In this document: piece after piece, positions 6,611-11,215 of the stretch
How positions within the stretch are numbered: the first letter of the stretch is position 1
Layout: each line of letters opens with the position of its first letter
Source: an uncultured Clostridia bacterium
Lineage (GTDB): Bacteria > Bacillota > Clostridia > Lachnospirales > Lachnospiraceae
Direction: 5' to 3'
Length of the DNA stretch: 11,215 nucleotides
Assembly (NCBI GenBank): GCA_947088195.1
Contig: CAMUFS010000067.1
Span: forward strand, 1 to 11,215
Position numbers and translations under genes: made by a program
Notes under the pieces: generated by a model
The model's database searches: none
What the model was told of the DNA's origin: nothing
The model's input: the letters and a program-made list of their open reading frames with translations, nothing else

Positions 6611-7849
6611 TCAAAATTTTTTCACCAGAAGGCTTGCATTGTGACCGCCAAAACCAAGCGAATTGCTAAGAGCATACACAAGCTCTGTCTCAACTCCTGT
6701 TCCTTTTACATAATTTAAGTCACATTCCATATCCTCTATCTGATACCCCACAGTTGGATGAATATACCCCTCCACAATACTTTTCACACAGGTGATAAAC
6801 TCTACTGCACCCGCTGCCCCCATCAGATGTCCTGTCATCGATTTTGTAGAATTTACCCAAAGCTTTTCTGCATGTGAGCCAAATGCTTTACGAATCGCCC
6901 GTGTCTCAAACAGATCATTATAATGTGTGCTTGTGCCATGTGCATTAATATAAAAAATCTCCTCTTTCTCAATTCCTGCTTCTCTCACCGCATCCTCCAT
7001 GGCCCGCGCCGCACCTTCCCCAGTTTCCAGAGGTGAGGTGATATGATAAGCATCCGATGTCGCGCCATAGCCAACCAATTCCGCATAGATCCTGGCATTT
7101 CTCTTCTGCGCATGAGACAGCTCCTCCAAAATCACAACGCCCGCACCCTCTCCCATCACAAAGCCATTCCGCTCTTTGTCAAAAGGAATAGAGGCACGCC
7201 TAGGATCCTCTGAGGTAGAAAGCGCTGTCAGAGCGGAAAAACCTGCCACTCCTACCGGTGTGATCGATGCTTCACAGCCGCCCGCTACCATCACATCTGC
7301 ATCCCCATATTGAATGGAACGATATGCCTCCCCAATAGAATGGCTTCCTGTTGCACATGCTGTCACAACATTAATGCTCTTTCCTTTTATCCCAAACTGA
7401 ATGGAAACATTTCCCGCTGCCATATTAGAGATCATCATAGGCACCAAAAGAGGATTGACTCGCGATGGCCCTCTCTCCTTAAGTCTCTGATGCTCTCTTT
7501 CCAGCACAGTAAGACTTCCAATTCCAGAGCCCACCGACACCCCCACACGGTATGCGTCCTCCTTCTCCATCTCGATTCCAGAATCCAAAAGAGCCTCTTT
7601 TGCCGCCGCCACCGCATATTGGCTAAAAAGCTCCATGCGCTTTGCCGCTTTTACATCCATATAATTCTCAGGATGAAAATTCTTTACTTGTGCAGCAAGC
7701 TTAACTTTATAAGCAGATGTATCAAAACGATCCAATATGCCTATTCCAACACGCTGCTGCCGAATCCCGTTCCAAAATTCCTCTACATCATTCCCTATCG
7801 GAGTAATGGCACCCATGCCTGTCACAACTACACGCCTGCCCAAATTCAT
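6611..7849 (-). CDS. fabF: Beta-ketoacyl-ACP synthase II (FabF)
   Basis: Condenses malonyl-ACP with a growing acyl-ACP, releasing CO2. It has 412 residues, the normal size for the thiolase-fold KAS I/II group. The N-terminus RRVVVTGMGAITPIGN is characteristic. Active-site residues are Cys165 (TACATGSH), His304 (NAHGTST), Lys336 (NSTKSMTGH) and His341 (GHLMGAAGA), and the C-terminal GFGGHNAS (399-406) is intact. The Cys-His-His set marks an elongating KAS, not FabH, which uses Cys-His-Asn. FabF rather than FabB is inferred from similarity and from Firmicute practice. AGGAGG overlapping the fabG stop codon lies seven bases before the ATG. As the only condensing enzyme in the window it must handle elongation, while initiation needs a FabH encoded elsewhere. 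Confidence 0.96.
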   Translation of the reverse strand: MNLGRRVVVTGMGAITPIGNDVEEFWNGIRQQRVGIGILDRFDTSAYKVKLAAQVKNFHPENYMDVKAAKRMELFSQYAVAAAKEALLDSGIEMEKEDAYRVGVSVGSGIGSLTVLEREHQRLKERGPSRVNPLLVPMMISNMAAGNVSIQFGIKGKSINVVTACATGSHSIGEAYRSIQYGDADVMVAGGCEASITPVGVAGFSALTALSTSEDPRRASIPFDKERNGFVMGEGAGVVILEELSHAQKRNARIYAELVGYGATSDAYHITSPLETGEGAARAMEDAVREAGIEKEEIFYINAHGTSTHYNDLFETRAIRKAFGSHAEKLWVNSTKSMTGHLMGAAGAVEFITCVKSIVEGYIHPTVGYQIEDMECDLNYVKGTGVETELVYALSNSLGFGGHNASLLVKKF

Positions 7850-7860
7850 GTCTCTTCCTC

Positions 7861-8598
7861 CTACATTGCCATTCCGCCATTGATCTGAATAACCTGCCCT
7901 GTTATATACGCTGCATAATCCGATGCCAAAAATCTTGCTGTCTCCGCAATATCCTTTGTGCTGCCAAATCTGCGCATTGGTATCTGTGCCAAAATACTCT
8001 CCTTTACACTGTCAGACAATCCTTTTGTCATCTCTGTGTCAATAAAGCCCGGCGCAATGGCATTTACAGTAATATTCCGCGATGCCAGCTCCCTCGCCGC
8101 CGACTTAGTAAGACCGATAATTCCTGCCTTAGAAGCACTATAGTTTGCCTGTCCTACATTTCCCAAAACACCCGATATAGAAGAAAGATTTATAATTCGT
8201 CCATACCGCTGTTTCACCATAACCTTAGCCACATGGCGGATTAGATGAAAGCATCCTTTTAGATTGGTATCTAACACCGTGTCAAATTCCTCCTCCGTCA
8301 TGCGCAGCAGCAGATTATCCTTTGTAATTCCAGCATTATTTATCAAAATATCCAGCCTTCCAAGACTTTCCACTGCCTGGCTAACCATCTCTTCACTTTT
8401 CTTAAAATCAGCCACATCACAGGGAAGCAGCACAGCCTTCCTTCCCATTGCCTCAATCTGCTTCGCCGTCTCTTTTGCCGCCTCTTCTGAGCTGTTATAA
8501 TTTACAGCAATATCAACGCCTTCTCTCGCCAATGTAAGCGCGATCTCTCTTCCAATTCCTCTTCCGGCTCCGGTTACTAATGCAGTCCTTCCTGTCAT
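7861..8598 (-). CDS. fabG: 3-oxoacyl-ACP reductase FabG
   Basis: Reduces 3-oxoacyl-ACP to 3-hydroxyacyl-ACP, using NADPH in most characterised FabG enzymes. The 245-residue length is typical for a short-chain dehydrogenase. Visible motifs are the nucleotide-binding glycines TGAGRGIG (9-16), CDVAD (60-64), NNAG (87-90), Asn112, Ser140 (INLSSISG), and Tyr153-x3-Lys157 (YSASK). The C-terminus ends GQVIQINGGMAM, a FabG hallmark involved in the tetramer. All four catalytic residues (Asn112, Ser140, Tyr153, Lys157) are present. The ATG overlaps the fabD stop codon as TAATG, so fabG is probably translated by coupling, with AGAGGG seven bases upstream inside fabD. It sits 11 nt before fabF. Confidence 0.96.
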   Translation of the reverse strand: MTGRTALVTGAGRGIGREIALTLAREGVDIAVNYNSSEEAAKETAKQIEAMGRKAVLLPCDVADFKKSEEMVSQAVESLGRLDILINNAGITKDNLLLRMTEEEFDTVLDTNLKGCFHLIRHVAKVMVKQRYGRIINLSSISGVLGNVGQANYSASKAGIIGLTKSAARELASRNITVNAIAPGFIDTEMTKGLSDSVKESILAQIPMRRFGSTKDIAETARFLASDYAAYITGQVIQINGGMAM

Positions 8599-9527
8599 TA
8601 CGCTGCCCTCTTTCTTTTCATTACAATCTCTCTAAGCTCTGCTAACGTTTCTATATGATAGCTCTTCACCTTCGGATCTATCTTCTTTATCAACCCCGTC
8701 AATGTTCTTCCCGGCCCAATCTCCACAAAGGTATCCACACCCTGCCTTATCATATTTTCCACACTTTGCTGCCATCTGACGCTGGAATATATCTGCCGAA
8801 CCAAAAGCTCTTTTATTTCCACCGCCTTTGTCACATACTCAGCCGTCACATTTGCGACATAGGGAATCCTTGGCTGATTCACCATTATATTTGCAAGCAC
8901 CTGCTCAAATTGTTTTCCTGCTGGAATTAACATGCTAGAATGAAATGGGCCGCTGACCTTAAGAGGAATACAAGATCTTGCGCCTAATTCCTTCAATCTT
9001 CCTGACGCCTCCTCCACCGCTTCCTTTTTACCTGAGATTACAAGCTGCCCCGGTGCATTATAATTGGCAATCTCCACATTCTCTATCTCTTCCACCACAG
9101 CCTCCACTATTTTTCTGTCAAGGCCCAACACTGCAGACATCGCGCCAACTCCCGGCAAAACGGCCTCCTGCATCAGCCTGCCACGCTGCCGAACCACACG
9201 GACACCATCCTCAAAAGAAATTGCTTGTGCTGCAAACATAGCTGCGTATTCTCCAAGACTTAAACCAGCGCATACCTCCGCCCTCAGACCTTCCTTCTCT
9301 GCAATCCTTAAAATTGCCGTAGACACCGTAAAAATCGCTGTCTGTGTGTACTCGGTAAGATTTAATCTATCATCCTCCCCAAAACACATCTGTGCCACAT
9401 CAAAGCCTGCGTTCTCAGATGCTATCGCAAACATCTCCCTCACTTCAGGATACTGGTCATAAAACTCTTTTCCCATTCCCGGCTTCTGTGCCCCCTGTCC
9501 GGGAAATATAAATGCTGTTTTACTCAT
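8598..9527 (-). CDS. fabD: Malonyl-CoA:ACP transacylase FabD
   Basis: Moves malonyl from CoA to the phosphopantetheine arm of acyl carrier protein. The 309-residue length is normal. Motifs are FIFPGQGAQKPGMG (7-20), the nucleophile elbow GLSLGEY with Ser90, Arg115 in VVRQRGRLMQ, GAMSAVLG (128-135), the catalytic His196 in VSGPFHSSM, and the C-terminal VEIGPGRTL (268-276). GLSLGE instead of the E. coli GHSLGE is common in Firmicutes. I start the gene at the ATG at 9525-9527 because AGGAGG is five bases upstream and the conserved MSKTAFIFPGQG begins there. An in-frame ATG at 9563 would add 12 residues inside fabK. The product supplies malonyl-ACP to FabF, and the gene lies 10 nt after fabK. Confidence 0.96.
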   Translation of the reverse strand: MSKTAFIFPGQGAQKPGMGKEFYDQYPEVREMFAIASENAGFDVAQMCFGEDDRLNLTEYTQTAIFTVSTAILRIAEKEGLRAEVCAGLSLGEYAAMFAAQAISFEDGVRVVRQRGRLMQEAVLPGVGAMSAVLGLDRKIVEAVVEEIENVEIANYNAPGQLVISGKKEAVEEASGRLKELGARSCIPLKVSGPFHSSMLIPAGKQFEQVLANIMVNQPRIPYVANVTAEYVTKAVEIKELLVRQIYSSVRWQQSVENMIRQGVDTFVEIGPGRTLTGLIKKIDPKVKSYHIETLAELREIVMKRKRAA

Positions 9528-9532
9528 TATTG

Positions 9533-9538
9533 CCTCCT
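9533..9538 (-). promoter_or_regulatory. Ribosome binding site deciding the fabD start
   Basis: AGGAGG on the minus strand, five bases before the ATG at 9525-9527. It overlaps the first base position of the fabK stop codon region and favours MSKTAF over the longer reading that starts at 9563. Confidence 0.8.
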
Positions 9539-10476
9539 TACCTGCAAAACTGGCTGCCTGCAAGTAGTCTCTCTGCCTCAGCCATAATATCCTCCACGAT
9601 GTCCTGACAGCTTCCCTTTTTATCTATCAAGCCCGCTATCTGTCCTGCCATCAAAGTGCCATTTACCACATCACCCTCCACAACTGCCCGTCGAAGCGCT
9701 CCAAGTGTCATATATTCCAATTCCTCAAAGCTTGCACCCTCCTGCTCCTTCTTCAAATATTCCCTTGACATCTGATTGCGAAGCTGACGGATGGGATGCC
9801 CATGACTTCTACCTGTCACTTGTGAATCAATATCTCTTGCCTTAACTATTCTATCCTTGTATGCATCACTTGCGATCGATTCCTCTGCCACTACAAAACG
9901 GGTTCCTATCTGCACGGCAGAAGCCCCCAGCATCATTGCTGCCGCAAGTCCTCTGCCATCCGCAATACCCCCCGCCGCAATCACAGGAATATCTACTGCA
10001 TCTGCCACCTGCGGCACAAGAGCCATAGTGGTAAGCTCACCGATATGACCGCCGGACTCACAGCCCTCCGCCACCACTGCAGACGCCCCACACCGCTCCA
10101 TGCGCTTTGCCAAAGCGACGGAAGCGACCACTGGTATCACCATAATTCCAGCTTTCTTCCATCTCTCCATATATTTTTCAGGGCTTCCTGCGCCTGTGGT
10201 GATCACCTGAATCCCTTCTTCCACCACCACATCTGCCACTTCCTCTGCATATGGGCTTAACAGCATTACATTAACGCCAAATGGTTTATCCGTAAGCTCC
10301 CGTGCCCGGCGTATTTCCTCTCTGACCACTTCACCCGGCGCATTGGCACCACCAATCAGTCCCAATCCACCTGCATTTGACACAGCGGCCGCCAGATGAT
10401 GCTCCGCAACCCACGCCATGCCGCCCTGTATAATTGGATGCTCAATTTTCAAAAGCTCTGTTATGCGCGTTTTCAT
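9538..10476 (-). CDS. fabK: Enoyl-ACP reductase II, FMN-dependent (FabK)
   Basis: Catalyses the last step of each elongation cycle, reducing trans-2-enoyl-ACP with NAD(P)H through bound FMN. The 312-residue length matches FabK. It is a nitronate-monooxygenase-like TIM barrel, unrelated to FabI. Visible motifs are HPIIQGGMAWVA (13-24), SNAGGLGLIGG (33-43), FGVNVMLL (66-73), AEGCESGGHIG (136-146) with His144 matching the catalytic His of S. pneumoniae FabK, and the FMN-phosphate region AAGGIADGRG (167-176) with GASAVQIGTRF (184-194). A nitronate monooxygenase is the alternative within this superfamily, but the position between acpP and fabD and the ESGGHIG motif strongly favour FabK. A ribosome binding site (AGAGG) lies in the end of acpP, and the genes are 5 nt apart. 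FabK enzymes are insensitive to triclosan. Confidence 0.95.
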   Translation of the reverse strand: MKTRITELLKIEHPIIQGGMAWVAEHHLAAAVSNAGGLGLIGGANAPGEVVREEIRRARELTDKPFGVNVMLLSPYAEEVADVVVEEGIQVITTGAGSPEKYMERWKKAGIMVIPVVASVALAKRMERCGASAVVAEGCESGGHIGELTTMALVPQVADAVDIPVIAAGGIADGRGLAAAMMLGASAVQIGTRFVVAEESIASDAYKDRIVKARDIDSQVTGRSHGHPIRQLRNQMSREYLKKEQEGASFEELEYMTLGALRRAVVEGDVVNGTLMAGQIAGLIDKKGSCQDIVEDIMAEAERLLAGSQFCR

Positions 10477-10481
10477 ACTAC

Positions 10482-10715
10482 TTATTCCTCTATTCCTCTG
10501 TTTTGTAAATATTGCATTACATCCTCCACGGTGGAGAGAGAAGCGAGATCTTCAGAGGGAATCTCTATTGCATAGGCATCCTCAAGTGCCATGGCAAGCT
10601 CAAAAAGATCCAGAGAATCTGCACCTAAATCTTCTTTAAACTTAGATTGAAGAGTGATGGTATCTGCGGTAACATTGAGCTGATCTGCTATAATAGATTT
10701 CATTTTTTCAAACAT
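10482..10715 (-). CDS. acpP: Acyl carrier protein
   Basis: Small acidic carrier that holds the growing acyl chain on 4'-phosphopantetheine. At 77 residues it is standard in size. The attachment site is Ser34 in EDLGADSLDLFEL (28-40). The helix II acidic patch follows (FELAMALEDAY), and EIPSEDLASLSTVEDVMQYL completes the four-helix fold. Holo-ACP synthase is not in the window. The ATG has AAGGAG seven bases upstream. It is the first gene of the operon, about 47 nt downstream of the predicted transcription start, and is followed by fabK after 5 nt. The leading position of acpP near a strong promoter fits its need for high abundance. Confidence 0.96.
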   Translation of the reverse strand: MFEKMKSIIADQLNVTADTITLQSKFKEDLGADSLDLFELAMALEDAYAIEIPSEDLASLSTVEDVMQYLQNRGIEE

Positions 10716-10740
10716 TGTGGTACTCCTTTATAATAGTTAT

Positions 10741-10753
10741 TTTGATTATTAAA
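10741..10753. promoter_or_regulatory. Second FabT/MarR-like operator in the acpP leader
   Basis: TTTGATTATTAAA on the plus strand is the palindrome TTTGATnATCAAA with one mismatch. It lies in the acpP leader, three bases from the perfect copy at 10757-10769, with centres 16 bp apart. Two close sites would allow paired dimer binding. Confidence 0.5.
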
Positions 10754-10756
10754 TAT

Positions 10757-10769
10757 TTTGATAATCAAA
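10757..10769. promoter_or_regulatory. FabT/MarR-like operator overlapping the acpP transcription start
   Basis: TTTGATAATCAAA is a perfect 13-bp palindrome with a single central base. It runs from the last base of the -10 box across the predicted start of transcription. The TTTGAnnnTCAAA pattern resembles the binding site of FabT, the MarR-family repressor of fab genes in streptococci and lactococci, and of clostridial MarR homologues. A bound protein would block RNA polymerase. The cognate regulator gene is not in the window, so identity is inferred. Confidence 0.6.
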
Positions 10770-10797
10770 GTATATGGGCAATGGAAAGATTTGTCAA
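10769..10797 (-). promoter_or_regulatory. Sigma-A promoter of the fatty acid synthesis operon
   Basis: On the minus strand, -35 TTGACA (10792-10797) matches consensus fully, the spacer is exactly 17 bp, and the -10 is TATACT (10769-10774). Transcription should begin near 10762, giving a leader of about 47 nt before acpP. It is the strongest promoter seen in the window and would serve acpP through accDA. Confidence 0.85.
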
Positions 10798-10820
10798 GAA
10801 GATTTTTAAGATTATATACT
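10791..10820 (+). promoter_or_regulatory. Possible divergent promoter reading into the inverted-repeat element
   Basis: The plus strand has TTGTCA (10791-10796), an 18-bp spacer and TATACT (10815-10820). Its -35 lies almost exactly on the -35 of the acpP promoter because TTGTCAA is nearly self-complementary. A transcript would start near 10827 and cross the 140-bp element. The region is AT-rich, so chance matches are expected and I hold this loosely. Confidence 0.3.
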
Positions 10821-10880
10821 TTATACAAAATATAGTTATCGCTTATTTGTATATAGAAGAATCATGTTCGAGAGAGGTCC

Positions 10881-11020
10881 ACCCAGAGAATTGTCTATGG
10901 TCCTCTGTCACCCCGCTCCCGCTTAGTTCAAAACGTAGCGGATGCTAAACTCGTGAGAAACCTCGTTAAGCACCGACGTTTTTCAATAGGTTCCATAGGA
11001 CCATAGACAATTCTCTGGGT
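10881..11020. repeat. 140-bp element with perfect 24-bp terminal inverted repeats and an internal hairpin
   Basis: Arms 10881-10904 (starting ACCCAGAGAATTGTC) and 10997-11020 are exact reverse complements over 24 bp. The 92 bp between them hold a second imperfect hairpin: AAAACGT (10930-10936), GG, TGCT and AAC pair with GTT (10965-10967), AGCA, CC and ACGTTTT (10976-10982), with a 14-nt apical loop. The interior is richer in G and C than the AT-rich flanks. I see no target-site duplication and no open reading frame of note. It could be a MITE-like or REP-like dispersed element, a structured RNA on either strand, or an invertible segment. I do not recognise a named family. No U tract follows either arm, so it does not look like a simple terminator. 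Confidence 0.8.
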
Positions 11021-11107
11021 TACTTTCTTGGCTGTGCTGTGTTCTTTTATTCAGAAAAGCAAAAAAAATAATTGAGAGAGGGATAGATACTATTTTTAAA
11101 TGTAACG

Positions 11108-11195
11108 ATTACAGCATATGTTTCATAAACAACGAATTTGGTTCTGCTACTTTTTCGGTAATACAAAATTGTTAGTTTGAAACATATATTGTAAT
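11108..11195. repeat. Imperfect 88-bp palindrome of unknown role
   Basis: ATTACAGCATATGTTTCA (11108-11125) and TGAAACATATATTGTAAT (11178-11195) are reverse complements with two mismatches. Pairing continues inward with small gaps to AAATT at 11166-11170 opposite AATTT at 11135-11139, leaving about 26 nt of loop. The sequence is AT-rich and non-coding. It might be a decayed mobile palindrome, a transcript-end structure or a regulatory site of a gene beyond the right edge. The right flank to 11215 and the stretch 11021-11107 show nothing else I can support. Confidence 0.55.
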
Positions 11196-11215
11196 ATTTA
11201 TATTTAGAAAAGTAT

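Noticed and set aside
10741..10769. FapR operator
   Set aside because: The FapR site in Bacillus has a different sequence (TTAGTACCTAGTCTTAA type). The palindromes here fit the FabT/MarR pattern instead.
10715..10948. Plus-strand open frame of 77 codons over the acpP promoter and into the inverted-repeat element
   Set aside because: It begins on the acpP start codon, runs through the promoter and operators, has no ribosome binding site and ends within a palindrome. The composition is that of translated AT-rich non-coding DNA.
10905..10996. Invertible promoter between the 24-bp inverted repeats
   Set aside because: The geometry would suit a phase-variable switch, but I see no -35/-10 pair inside the segment and no recombinase gene nearby, so I keep it only as a hypothesis to test with reads.
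10860..11020. T-box riboswitch, suggested by GGGTGGACC on the minus strand at the edge of the inverted repeat
   Set aside because: The T-box core GGGTGGNACCGCG is not complete, there is no terminator/antiterminator pair before acpP, and the strong acpP promoter lies downstream of the element.
10881..11020. Retron msr-msd or a complete insertion sequence
   Set aside because: The interval between the arms is only 92 bp, no reverse transcriptase or transposase is visible, and flanking bases show no target duplication. A gene beyond 11215 cannot be excluded.
11101..11113. Short palindrome TGTAACGATTACA as a separate operator
   Set aside because: Five-base arms in AT-rich DNA are expected by chance, it overlaps the larger 88-bp palindrome, and no adjacent gene gives it context.

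Overview
The window looks like a chromosomal segment of a low-to-mid-GC Firmicute, most likely of class Clostridia and plausibly Lachnospiraceae. The reasons are the gene order and proteins: an FMN-type FabK enoyl reductase, a fused AccD-AccA carboxyltransferase, a clostridial-type citrate synthase with a HAEHGGGNNST motif, strong AGGAGG ribosome binding sites and sigma-A promoters. Every real gene lies on the minus strand, so the biology reads from the right edge to the left.

Region 10716-11215 (right edge) has no convincing gene. It holds a near-consensus promoter for the fatty acid operon (10769-10797). Two tandem palindromes of the TTTGATnATCAAA type overlap its start region and resemble FabT/MarR-family operators. 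Upstream lie a 140-bp element bounded by perfect 24-bp inverted repeats with a nested internal hairpin (10881-11020) and a separate imperfect 88-bp palindrome (11108-11195). These two elements are the least explained part of the window.

Region 2696-10715 is one tightly packed type II fatty acid synthesis operon: acpP, fabK, fabD, fabG, fabF, accB, fabZ, accC, accDA. Spacers are 5-14 nt and two junctions overlap. AccB, AccC and AccDA make malonyl-CoA. FabD loads malonate onto the acyl carrier protein. FabF condenses, FabG reduces, FabZ dehydrates and FabK reduces the enoyl group. The initiating condensing enzyme FabH and any fabT/fapR regulator gene are not in the window. AccC appears to lack about seven residues of a normally conserved loop after its active-site Arg338.

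Region 1191-2669 is a monocistronic-looking citrate synthase gene with its own extended -10 promoter and a GAAA-loop terminator. Region 1-1162 is a second operon with a consensus promoter. It encodes a DUF1653 protein (TTG start) followed by the ATPase of a polyamine-type ABC transporter (potA-like), which is cut by the left edge.
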